The position numbers were made by a program, and so were the translations under genes. Positions 1 to 6,026 of a stretch of 9,160 nt of DNA are shown in pieces. Each line of letters opens with the position of its first letter. Positions within the stretch are counted from its first letter, which is position 1. Location of the stretch: NCBI GenBank assembly GCA_001942045.1, contig MSTD01000018.1:1-9160 (forward strand), read 5' to 3'. The notes under the pieces are model-generated. The model saw only the letters and a program-made list of their open reading frames with translations. It was not told the origin of the DNA and made no database searches. The stretch is from Mycolicibacterium porcinum. Lineage in GTDB: Bacteria > Actinomycetota > Actinomycetes > Mycobacteriales > Mycobacteriaceae.

Positions 1-80
1 GGTGCCGGGGCCGGGATCGTGGCGCCCGCACCGACCCCGGGAGCTGTCCCGGCGGCCGCCACGATCCCGGCCCCGGCACC
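1..80. repeat. Terminal inverted repeat at left window edge
   Basis: Bases 1-24 are the exact reverse complement of bases 57-80, with a 32-base spacer that itself pairs partly (26-29 with 52-55). In the Ala/Pro-rich reading frame the right arm encodes a typical Ala-Thr-Ile-Pro-Ala-Pro stretch. The left arm gives Gly-Ala-Gly-Ala-Gly, which is what Ala/Pro codons yield when read backwards. This points to a fold-back chimeric end rather than a natural repeat. Confidence 0.85.
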
Positions 81-564
81 TGCGCCAGAAGCGGCTCCGG
101 CACCGGCACCCGGCGCTGAAGCCGCGCCGGCCGGAGCGCCTGGCTTCGGACCCAACACGCCGACGAAGCAGGACTTCATGTATCCGTCGATCGGCAACGG
201 CTGCCTCAAGGACGGCGGAAACGTTCTGGCGACCGCGATTTCCGTGGCCGGCCCGGCCTCGATCCCGCTGCCCGGCCCGAAGCCCGGCCAGACCGCTTAC
301 GTGTTCACCGCGATCGGCACCCCCGGCCCGGCCGCCGAGCAGAAGCTTCCGCTCAACGCCACGTGGGTCAACCTGACCACGGGCAAGTCCGGCAGCGTGA
401 CGCTGCAGCCGCGCCCGGACCTCAACCCCGAGGGCCCGACCACGTTGACCGCGATCGCCGACACCGGTTCCGGCAGCATCATGACGACGATCTTCGGACA
501 GGTCACGACGACCGAGATGCAGTGCCAGTTCATGCCCACCATCGGATCCACGGTGGTGCCCTGA
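1..564 (+). CDS. Ala/Pro-rich exported mycobacterial protein, C-terminal part (5' partial)
   Basis: The frame is open to the window edge, so the N-terminus (presumably with a signal peptide) is missing. A GTG at 19 could act as a start, but it lies inside a suspicious terminal inverted repeat, so I do not accept it as the real start. From about base 25 the protein has a low-complexity Ala/Pro linker to about codon 50. A folded domain of about 130 residues follows, rich in Thr, Gly, Pro and Val, with two cysteines (codons 68 and 175) that could form a disulfide. The domain contains the stretches YPSIGNGCLKDGG and LPLNATWVNLTTGKSG and ends in PTIGSTVVP. The composition fits a cell-wall or secreted mycobacterial protein. 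It may be related to the Ala/Pro-rich Rv1157c/Rv1158c group, which is memory-based and unverified. The stop at 562-564 is followed 23 bases later by a strong hairpin terminator. The molecular function is unknown. Confidence 0.7.
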   Translation, partial: GAGAGIVAPAPTPGAVPAAATIPAPAPAPEAAPAPAPGAEAAPAGAPGFGPNTPTKQDFMYPSIGNGCLKDGGNVLATAISVAGPASIPLPGPKPGQTAYVFTAIGTPGPAAEQKLPLNATWVNLTTGKSGSVTLQPRPDLNPEGPTTLTAIADTGSGSIMTTIFGQVTTTEMQCQFMPTIGSTVVP

Positions 565-587
565 CCACACCGGATAATGGGGATACG

Positions 588-629
588 AAATTCCCGGTCG
601 CTTGCCTCATGGCAGGCGACCGGGAATTT
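588..629. terminator. Strong bidirectional hairpin terminator
   Basis: A perfect 14-bp stem pairs 588-601 with 616-629. It extends inward through a T-G wobble and four further pairs to a 4-base loop (607-610). The stem begins with AAATTCCC and ends with GGGAATTT, so a T-run follows it on both strands. A second run of five T lies at 640-644. It sits between the convergent Ala/Pro-rich gene (stop at 564) and the minus-strand DUF1059 gene (stop at 656), so it can serve both transcripts. Confidence 0.85.
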
Positions 630-655
630 TGTGTGGGGCTTTTTGGGTCTGGGCC

Positions 656-805
656 TCAGTAGGCCATGAAGAGGATCATTTCGCGGTCGTACTCACGCCC
701 GGGGTGCTGCTGGGCCAGATGTGCCTGAGCCTTCTCAACGAGGTCGTCCTCATCGGTCCCGCTGATCGCTTCTCCACACGGGCAGTTCAGATGTGTCTTC
801 GCCAT
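656..805 (-). CDS. DUF1059 mini-protein (49 aa), possible CxC/HxxxxH metal site
   Basis: Reading the minus strand from ATG at 805-803 gives a 49-residue protein, starting MAKTHLNCPCGEAISG and ending EMILFMAY, with a stop at 658-656. The pattern of a CPCG motif, an acidic Asp/Glu stretch, an AHL...HHP-like helix and the ILFMAY end is that of the small DUF1059 family (about 50-60 residues), common in actinobacteria. C8, C10, H29 and H34 could together bind a metal, which is inferred from spacing only. No strong Shine-Dalgarno is seen; the upstream bases read GGTGAAC. The opposite strand also has an open frame here (602-823), but it lacks family resemblance. The biological role is unknown. It ends next to the hairpin at 588-629. 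Confidence 0.8.
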   Translation of the reverse strand: MAKTHLNCPCGEAISGTDEDDLVEKAQAHLAQQHPGREYDREMILFMAY

Positions 806-845
806 ATGTTCACCATTGCATAGGTATCCCAGGTTTCAACCCCGA

Positions 846-855
846 GTGTGCACAC
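846..855. repeat. 10-bp perfect palindrome in the 806-902 gap
   Basis: GTGTGCACAC at 846-855 is self-complementary. It lies between the end of the glycosylase gene (903) and the start of the DUF1059 gene (805), both on the minus strand. It could be an operator about 40 bases upstream of the DUF1059 start. No convincing -10/-35 pair was recognised nearby. Confidence 0.3.
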
Positions 856-902
856 AGATCGCGGATCGGCGGCGAAACGCGCTCTCACCGCACGCTCGAC
901 GC

Positions 903-1490
903 CTACGCCTTGGCGGCCTTGGCTTCCTTCGCCGCGGCCTTCATCTGCTTCTTGTACGTGCGTACCTTCTGCAGTGACCCGGGATCCACCACATCGGCCA
1001 CCGACATGAAACTGCCGGCCGCGCCGTAATCCCCCGCCGCCTCACGCCAGCCCGACGGCGTCACGCCGTACTGCTTGCCCAACAGCGCCAAGAAGATCCG
1101 GGCTTTCTGGTCGCCGAAACCGGGCAGTCGCTTGAGCCGGCGCAGTACCTCTTTGCCGTCGGGATCGCCGCCGGTCCACAGCGCGGTCACGTCACCGTCG
1201 TACTCGTCGACGATGGCCCGCGCGAGGTCCTGCACCCGCTTGCCCATCGACCCCGGAAACCGGTGAATCGCAGGGGTTTGCGACACCACCGCGATGAACT
1301 CGTCCGGGTTGTAGTCGGCGATCTCCCTGGCATCGACATCACCGAGCCGGTCGGCGATCTTCTTGGGCCCGGCGAATGCCGTCTCCATCGGGATCTGCTG
1401 GTCCAACAACATGCCCACCAAAAGTGCGAACGGGTTGGACTCAAGCAGGGCGTCGGCCTCCGGGTCTTGGACCAGCTGCAGTTTTCCCAC
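903..1490 (-). CDS. HhH-GPD-type base excision DNA repair protein
   Basis: This 195-residue cytoplasmic protein probably recognises and excises damaged bases. The helix-hairpin-helix motif is visible at residues 122-130 (LPGFGDQKA), preceded by the helical half typical of the HhH-GPD fold (LLVGMLLDQQIPMETAF, about 23-39). In endonuclease III the matching motif carries the catalytic Lys seven residues in; here that position is Gln128. That suggests a monofunctional glycosylase or a binding protein. There are no cysteines, so no [4Fe-4S] cluster. The C-terminal 20 residues are a Lys/Ala-rich tail, as in several mycobacterial DNA-binding proteins. The start is a GTG at 1490-1488 with no Shine-Dalgarno but a -10 element placed for leaderless transcription. 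It is divergent from the DUF732 gene. It may correspond to M. tuberculosis Rv1156 (similar length, from memory). Confidence 0.85.
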   Translation of the reverse strand: MGKLQLVQDPEADALLESNPFALLVGMLLDQQIPMETAFAGPKKIADRLGDVDAREIADYNPDEFIAVVSQTPAIHRFPGSMGKRVQDLARAIVDEYDGDVTALWTGGDPDGKEVLRRLKRLPGFGDQKARIFLALLGKQYGVTPSGWREAAGDYGAAGSFMSVADVVDPGSLQKVRTYKKQMKAAAKEAKAAKA

Positions 1491-1496
1491 GTCGCC

Positions 1497-1502
1497 AGTC
1501 TA
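1497..1502 (-). promoter_or_regulatory. -10 element for leaderless transcription of the HhH-GPD gene
   Basis: On the minus strand TAGACT (matching TANNNT) ends 6 bases before the GTG start at 1490. Mycobacterial transcripts usually start 6-8 bases after the -10, so the first transcribed base would be the G of GTG. The lack of any ribosome binding site agrees with a leaderless mRNA. No good -35 is seen. Confidence 0.55.
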
Positions 1503-1517
1503 GAACCAGACACGTTT

Positions 1518-1523
1518 TTGACG
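1518..1523 (+). promoter_or_regulatory. Possible -35 box upstream of the DUF732 gene
   Basis: TTGACG at 1518-1523 matches a -35 consensus and lies in the divergent 97-bp gap. No clear TANNNT -10 is found 16-19 bases downstream (TGCGAA is at the 17-base spacing), so this is only a weak promoter candidate. Confidence 0.25.
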
Positions 1524-1587
1524 TCTGTGTCGGTGGAGTGTGCGAATGTGTACGCGATAACCGGTGATGTGCCCACAGGAGATGGAC

Positions 1588-1884
1588 ATGAGACGCGTCG
1601 TTGCACCCTTCATTGCAGCGGTGATTACCGCGATCGCCTTGGCCGCCACGGCCAACGCCATCCCCGACCAGGGCACGCCAGAATTCGACAACTACATGCA
1701 GGGCCTGGACCGCAACGGATTCCACCTCAACCCGGATACTGCGTGGCGCGTTGCTCACCAGGCGTGCGTCGGCGGCATCCCGGGATACATCGGACTGGAA
1801 CTGGCCGCCCAAGGCGTTATCGGCCCCGGATCCCAGGATCGGGTGTACGAGGTGGCCCGAAAGTACGCCTGCCCCGTGCAATAG
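1588..1884 (+). CDS. DUF732 small secreted protein
   Basis: This is a 98-residue exported protein of the mycobacterial DUF732 family; its function is unknown. A signal peptide covers residues 1-24: RR near the start, a hydrophobic core from about 8 to 20, and a cleavage-like ANA before IPDQG. The mature part of about 74 residues is helical, with two cysteines (C60 and C95) in the family positions (HQACVGG and YACPVQ), probably a disulfide. I chose the ATG at 1588 because AGGAG at 1577-1581 lies 6 bases upstream. Earlier in-frame starts at 1564, 1567 and 1582 would add residues before the signal peptide and overlap that ribosome site. It is divergent from the HhH-GPD gene, and 48 bases separate it from the sensor kinase gene, which may or may not be co-transcribed. 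Confidence 0.85.
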   Translation: MRRVVAPFIAAVITAIALAATANAIPDQGTPEFDNYMQGLDRNGFHLNPDTAWRVAHQACVGGIPGYIGLELAAQGVIGPGSQDRVYEVARKYACPVQ

Positions 1885-1917
1885 GTGAGCTAGCTGCGGT
1901 TTCGCTGCACCGCCATT

Positions 1918-1923
1918 TAAGGT
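1918..1923 (+). promoter_or_regulatory. Candidate -10 (or ribosome site) of the sensor kinase operon
   Basis: TAAGGT at 1918-1923 matches TANNNT and would start transcription near A1930, giving a 3-base leader before ATG 1933. The same bases include AAGG (1919-1922), which could instead be a weak Shine-Dalgarno with a 10-base spacing if transcription enters from the DUF732 gene. The sequence alone does not decide between the two. Confidence 0.35.
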
Positions 1924-1932
1924 TGGCGCACG

Positions 1933-3132
1933 ATGTCCGGCGAGGTTGCAGTCGCGCTGGCCCTGGCGCTGATCCTGGCGGCGATCGCCGCCGTCGTCGT
2001 CGTGCGCACCCGAAAAGTGGTGGCCACCCCCACCGAACGTGCTGTGCACGCCGCACTGCACACCGCGGCTCAGGCGGCCCGCGCACTGCGCCAGGGCCTG
2101 GATACCGAATCCGCCCAGACCGCCGCGCCCTACCTGCGAGAGTTGACCGGCACCGCGGGGCTGGCCCTGTACGACGAGGACGCCGCTCTGCTGGCGCGCG
2201 ACGATGATGACGACGCGATCTGGCAGTCCGACACCGTCGACGTCTGCGCCGACACCGCGCGGGAGTCGATCACCGCCGGACGCCGCGTCTTACGCACCGC
2301 ACGCTCGACGGCAGTGGTGGCCCAGCCGCTGCTGACCGAAGGCGGTGAGGTGCTCGGCGCCCTGGTCGTACTGGCGCCGGCCAGCCCAGGCCCGGGCATG
2401 CTCGGCGCCGTCGGCGAAGTGGCCCGCTACGCCGCCAGCCAGCTCGAACTGGCCGAGCTCGACGCCTCGCGCGCCCGGCTGGACCGGGCCGAAGTGCTGG
2501 CGTTGCGCGCCCAGATCAGCCCGCACTTCATCTACAACGCGCTCAACACGATTGCGTCGTTCGTGCGCACCGACCCCGACCGGGCCCGGGACCTGATCCT
2601 CGAATTCGCCGACTTCACCCGGTACTCGTTCCGTGCGGCCGGCCAGTACACCACGCTGGCCGACGAGCTGCGCAACATCGACCGCTACCTCACCCTCGAG
2701 CGGGCCCGCTTCGGCACCAATCTGAAGGTACGGCTGCAGGTGGCACCCGAGGTGCTCAACGTCGTGGTGCCCTTTCTCGCGCTGCAACCGCTGGTGGAGA
2801 ACGCGGTGCGGCACGGGTTGGCCGGCAACGGCGGCGGCTCGGTCGAGATCGTCGCGCGCGACGCGGGCACCGAATGCGTGATCACCGTCGAGGATGACGG
2901 CACCGGCATGGATCCGGACACCCTGCGCGCCGGGCCCGGCGACGCGTTGGCCGACCGCACCGGCGAATCGGCCCATGTCGGGCTGACCAATGTCGATCAT
3001 CGGCTGCGCGCGGCATTCGGCAACGACTACGGTCTTGTGGTCGAGACAGCGGTGGGCGCGGGCACGAAAGTGGTGATGCGCGTGCCGAAGTTCCGCTCAG
3101 GGGTCCGAGCCGACGGAGGTGCACTGGCATGA
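1933..3132 (+). CDS. LytS-type sensor histidine kinase
   Basis: This 399-residue membrane-anchored kinase should phosphorylate the LytTR regulator encoded next to it. One N-terminal membrane helix (about 5-24) is followed by a GAF-like sensor region (about 30-170, containing a run of five Asp at 90-94) and a linking helix. The His_kinase domain carries QISPHFIYNALNTI with the phospho-acceptor at H198. The ATPase domain shows the N box LVENAVRHG (N290), the G1 box EDDGTGMD (320-327) and the G2 box GLTN (350-353). E. coli BtsS/YpdA and B. subtilis LytS have a multi-helix 5TM-LYT sensor; here it is absent, so the signal may be cytosolic or relayed from a transporter. The stop overlaps the regulator start by ATGA. 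A rare TTA leucine codon occurs at codon 120. Confidence 0.92.
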   Translation: MSGEVAVALALALILAAIAAVVVVRTRKVVATPTERAVHAALHTAAQAARALRQGLDTESAQTAAPYLRELTGTAGLALYDEDAALLARDDDDDAIWQSDTVDVCADTARESITAGRRVLRTARSTAVVAQPLLTEGGEVLGALVVLAPASPGPGMLGAVGEVARYAASQLELAELDASRARLDRAEVLALRAQISPHFIYNALNTIASFVRTDPDRARDLILEFADFTRYSFRAAGQYTTLADELRNIDRYLTLERARFGTNLKVRLQVAPEVLNVVVPFLALQPLVENAVRHGLAGNGGGSVEIVARDAGTECVITVEDDGTGMDPDTLRAGPGDALADRTGESAHVGLTNVDHRLRAAFGNDYGLVVETAVGAGTKVVMRVPKFRSGVRADGGALA

Positions 3133-3923
3133 GCACCAACTTGACCGTGCTCGCCGTGGACGACGAGGCACCCGCCCTCGACGAGCTGGCCTATCTGCTG
3201 GGCCGGCACCCCGACATCGGTGAGGTGCACACCGCTTCCGACGCCACCACGGCGCTCCGCGAACTCAACCAGCACACCATCGACGCGGTGTTTCTCGACA
3301 TCAACATGCCCGGGCTGTCCGGCATCGAATTGGCCGGGGTACTGGCCAATTACGCGAACCCGCCGGCGGTCGTGTTCGTCACCGCCCACGAGGACAAGGC
3401 GGTGGCCGCCTTCGATGTCGGCGCCGTCGACTATCTACTCAAACCGATCCGGCAGAACCGCCTCGACGAGGCCGTGCGCCGCGTCGCCGCGGCGCCCCGG
3501 TCCGCTCCCGAAGCGTCCGGACCGGCCCAACCCGAAGACCAGGACTGGAACGTGGTTCCCGCCGAACTGGGCGGGATCACCCACCTGGTGCCGCGTGACA
3601 GCATCGGCTGGGTCGAAGCCGAGGGTGACTACGCCCGGCTGCATTCGGCCACCGGGGCACACCTGGTCCGAATCCCCTTGAGCACCTTGGAAACCCGTTG
3701 GCGCGACCACGGATTTCAACGCATCCACCGGTCCTACCTGGTGTCGCTGCGACAAGTAACCGGTCTGCGCACCGCCGACGGAGCGGTGCTGGTGCGGTTG
3801 CGCGCCAACGGAACCTCGCCCGCCGTGGAACTCCCGGTGAGCCGACGCCAGGCCCGGGAACTGCGCGACCGGCTGGTTCGCGATCCGATGCGCTCCCTCA
3901 AACCGGCGGGCAGCGATGAGTGA
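3129..3923 (+). CDS. LytTR-family response regulator
   Basis: This 264-residue cytoplasmic transcription factor is paired with the LytS-type kinase. The receiver domain (about 5-120) has the acidic pair D11/D12, phospho-acceptor D57 in VFLDINMPG, switch residue T85 and conserved K105 in YLLKPI. A Pro/Ala/Glu linker (about 121-138) leads to a LytTR DNA-binding domain (about 140-255) with IGWVEAEGDYARLH (159-172), FQRIHRSYLVS (196-206) and a final LPVSRRQ. GGAGG at 3115-3119 lies 9 bases before the start, inside the kinase gene. The 4-base ATGA overlap with the kinase and the 8-base overlap with the next gene imply translational coupling. LytTR proteins bind pairs of about 9-bp direct repeats; a candidate lies at 6025-6054. 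The likely target is the second symporter promoter and perhaps its own operon. Confidence 0.93.
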   Translation: MSTNLTVLAVDDEAPALDELAYLLGRHPDIGEVHTASDATTALRELNQHTIDAVFLDINMPGLSGIELAGVLANYANPPAVVFVTAHEDKAVAAFDVGAVDYLLKPIRQNRLDEAVRRVAAAPRSAPEASGPAQPEDQDWNVVPAELGGITHLVPRDSIGWVEAEGDYARLHSATGAHLVRIPLSTLETRWRDHGFQRIHRSYLVSLRQVTGLRTADGAVLVRLRANGTSPAVELPVSRRQARELRDRLVRDPMRSLKPAGSDE

Positions 3924-4290
3924 GCGGCCGACCCCGCACAGGCAGCGCGTCGTCCTCGCCCACCGCCGCGGCGCCCGCATGGTGCGTACCCGCGTCGAGG
4001 TCCAGGAGCAGACGCAGGTGGGCGACGCGCTCGTGCGGGGGCTGGTGCGGACCCAGCTCGGTCTCGCACTGCGCCTGGCGCTCGTCGTCGTCTCGGTGGT
4101 CGTGGCACTGGTATTGCTCAACGCCACCGTGCCGGATCTGTCCGCGCTCACGGTGTTCGGGATCCGGCTCAACTGGCTGATCCTGGCCGGGCTGCTCTAT
4201 CCGCTGCTGTACGGCGTGGGACGGCTGTATGTGCGGCTGGCCGAACAGGGCGAACGGGACTTCGTCCGGGTCGTCGACAGCGAACCATGA
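3916..4290 (+). CDS. Small two-helix membrane protein, symporter partner (DUF485-like)
   Basis: This is a 124-residue protein with a basic, Arg-rich cytoplasmic N-terminus (1-47), two membrane helices (about 50-70 and 85-106), a short loop and a charged C-terminal tail (AEQGERDFVRVVDSEP). It overlaps the regulator gene by 8 bases (ATGAGTGA) and the symporter gene by 4. Small two-helix proteins of this kind (DUF485, as in E. coli YjcH and C. glutamicum MctB) regularly precede acetate/monocarboxylate symporters. This one is diverged from canonical DUF485: the N-terminus is longer and the NxNVGLLIGLGQF-type motif of its paralogue at 6166 is missing. Its role is likely assembly or regulation of the adjacent symporter, inferred from context. 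It has no clear ribosome site of its own and is probably coupled to the regulator. Confidence 0.75.
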   Translation: MSERPTPHRQRVVLAHRRGARMVRTRVEVQEQTQVGDALVRGLVRTQLGLALRLALVVVSVVVALVLLNATVPDLSALTVFGIRLNWLILAGLLYPLLYGVGRLYVRLAEQGERDFVRVVDSEP

Positions 4291-6017
4291 CCGGCGCACC
4301 GCTGACCGCTGCCGCCTTGCTGGCCGCCGTGGTGGCCACCATCGCCATCGGCGCTTACGGAGTCCGGTTGTCGCGCACCACCTCCGACTTCCTGGTGGCC
4401 TCCCGCAGCGTCGGACCACAGTGGAATGCCGCCGCGATCTCCGGTGAATACCTCTCGGCTGCCTCATTTCTCGGGGTAGCGGGGCTGATCGCGAAGTACG
4501 GCGCCGACGCCCTGTGGTATCCCGTCGGCTTCACCGCGGGCTATCTGGGCGTGTTGCTGTTCGTGGCCGCACCCCTGCGCCGCTCCGGGGCCTACACCGT
4601 TCCCGACTTCGCCGAGTTCCGGCTCGGCTCGGCCGGGCTGCGCAAGGTGGCCATGCTCGTCGTCGTGGTGATCTGCCTGTTCTACCTCGCCCCGCAGTAC
4701 CAGGGCGCCGGCCTGGCCCTGAAAACGCTTCTGGGCGTTCCGGTCTGGGTGGGACCGCTGCTGGTCGCCGCAATCGTCATCACCAACGTGGTCGCTGGCG
4801 GCATGCGGTCGATCACGTTCGTCCAGGCGTTCCAGTACTGGCTCAAGCTCACCGCCATCGCGATCCCGGCGCTGGCACTGCTCGGGCTGTTCGTCAACGA
4901 CCGCGGCGAATTGGGCGGCCCACTGCCACCGACCGTGCAGCAACAGACCACCGTGCAGATCGACACCCCAGTCATGGTCCAGGTGATCGAACCGGCCGGC
5001 ATCACGGTGACCGGCGACCTCGACGGCCGCCACGTGGAGGCCGCGAGCATCACCGCGCCGGGACAGCACACACTCGGCACGGGCACCACGTTGACGCTGG
5101 CTGCGGGTGCGGCCACACCGGTGGTGGCGGGCACCCCGGGCACCGGCGACGAGTGGATCGCCTCCGGCGGCGGGCTGGGCGGCGGACATCCGCTCTATCA
5201 GGTGCTGTCCATCATCGTCGCGACGTTCCTGGGCACCATGGGCTTGCCGCACGTGCTGGTCCGGTTCTACACCAATCCGGACGGGCGGGCCGCCCGGCGC
5301 ACCGCGCTCGCTGTGGTGGCGCTGCTGTCGGTGTTCTACTTCTTCCCGATCCTGCTCGGGGTGTTCTCCCGGCTGTACGTTCCCCAACTGCTGATCACCG
5401 GAACTGCCGACGCCGCAGTGCTTTTGGCGCCGGGCGCGGCGGTCGGCGGAATCGGCGGCCAATTGCTGGCCGCCCTCGTGGCCGCCGGAGCCATCGCGGC
5501 GTTCCTGGCCACCTCGTCTGGATTGCTGGTCAGCATCGCCGGCGCCCTGGCCACCGATGTGCTGCGCGGGCGGGTTAGGGATTTCCGGATCGCCGCGGTG
5601 GTCGGCGGCCTGATCCCGATTCCGTTGTCGCTGATGGTGTCCGGGCTGGAACTGTCCCGCAGCGTCGGATTGGCCTTCGCGGTCGCGGCGTCCACGCTGT
5701 GTCCGCTGCTGGTGCTCGGCATCTGGTGGCGTGGCCTGACGGTGGTCGGCGCGGCGTGCGGCCTCGTGGTCGGCGGCTGTGTGTGCGGCGGCGCGGTGCT
5801 GGTGGCGATCACCGGCGGCGTCGACGACGCAGTGCTCGGCGGCTGGCCCGCGGTGATGGTGGGCTACCCGGCGGCGGTCAGCGTGCCGATCGCGTTCCTC
5901 ACGATGATCGTCGTCAGCCTGTTCACCAAGCCCACCCCCGGCGTCGCGCAGATCTTCGCGCGCATGCACGTACCCGAGCGTCTGGGCCTGGGCGTCGAGC
6001 GGGTGCCCGCAGGCTGA
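4287..6017 (+). CDS. Sodium:solute symporter, cation acetate/monocarboxylate type (first copy)
   Basis: This 576-residue inner-membrane transporter of the SSS family (ActP/MctC group) should import a small carboxylate with Na+ or H+. Visible signatures are SDFLVASRSVG near the N-terminus, GEYLSAASFLGVAG, QYQGAGLAL, VAGGMRSITFVQAFQYW and GLPHVLVRFYTNPDGRAARR. About 13 hydrophobic segments can be traced. Residues 204-300 form an unusually long hydrophilic segment, rich in Thr, Val and Gly and probably beta-structured. It separates two membrane helices; the second symporter has only about 43 residues there. Similar loops occur in other actinobacterial members, as far as I recall. It is translationally coupled (ATGA) to the small membrane protein and closes the kinase-regulator chain. 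The substrate is inferred to be pyruvate, acetate or a similar acid. Confidence 0.88.
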   Translation: MTGAPLTAAALLAAVVATIAIGAYGVRLSRTTSDFLVASRSVGPQWNAAAISGEYLSAASFLGVAGLIAKYGADALWYPVGFTAGYLGVLLFVAAPLRRSGAYTVPDFAEFRLGSAGLRKVAMLVVVVICLFYLAPQYQGAGLALKTLLGVPVWVGPLLVAAIVITNVVAGGMRSITFVQAFQYWLKLTAIAIPALALLGLFVNDRGELGGPLPPTVQQQTTVQIDTPVMVQVIEPAGITVTGDLDGRHVEAASITAPGQHTLGTGTTLTLAAGAATPVVAGTPGTGDEWIASGGGLGGGHPLYQVLSIIVATFLGTMGLPHVLVRFYTNPDGRAARRTALAVVALLSVFYFFPILLGVFSRLYVPQLLITGTADAAVLLAPGAAVGGIGGQLLAALVAAGAIAAFLATSSGLLVSIAGALATDVLRGRVRDFRIAAVVGGLIPIPLSLMVSGLELSRSVGLAFAVAASTLCPLLVLGIWWRGLTVVGAACGLVVGGCVCGGAVLVAITGGVDDAVLGGWPAVMVGYPAAVSVPIAFLTMIVVSLFTKPTPGVAQIFARMHVPERLGLGVERVPAG

Positions 6018-6026
6018 GCAGCCTGC
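6009..6026 (+). terminator. Hairpin across the first symporter stop codon
   Basis: GCAGGCT (6009-6015) pairs perfectly with AGCCTGC (6020-6026) around a 4-base loop, with the TGA stop in the stem-loop. No T-run follows, so if it ends transcription it is a weak or Rho-assisted site. It may equally attenuate read-through or protect the mRNA 3' end. Confidence 0.35.

Noticed and set aside
90..140. Imperfect GC-rich tandem repeats in the Ala/Pro region
   Set aside because: They reflect the Ala-Pro-rich protein linker rather than a nucleotide-level repeat element.
602..823. 73-codon plus-strand open frame opposite the DUF1059 gene
   Set aside because: It begins inside the terminator hairpin and lacks a ribosome site, while the minus strand encodes a recognisable family.
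1888..1913. AGCTAGCT palindrome and GCGGT/ACCGC dyad between the DUF732 and kinase genes
   Set aside because: The stems are short (4-5 bp) with no T-run, too weak to call a terminator or operator in GC-rich DNA.
1263..2207. 314-codon plus-strand open frame across the glycosylase, DUF732 and kinase genes
   Set aside because: The product is Arg/His/Pro-rich, typical of an out-of-frame reading of GC-rich DNA. It crosses three genes with recognisable families.
4464..5969. Very long minus-strand open frame (501 codons) opposite the first symporter
   Set aside because: It is the antisense shadow of a clear SSS gene. Its product is His/Arg/Gln/Asp-rich low-complexity sequence with no fold or family resemblance.
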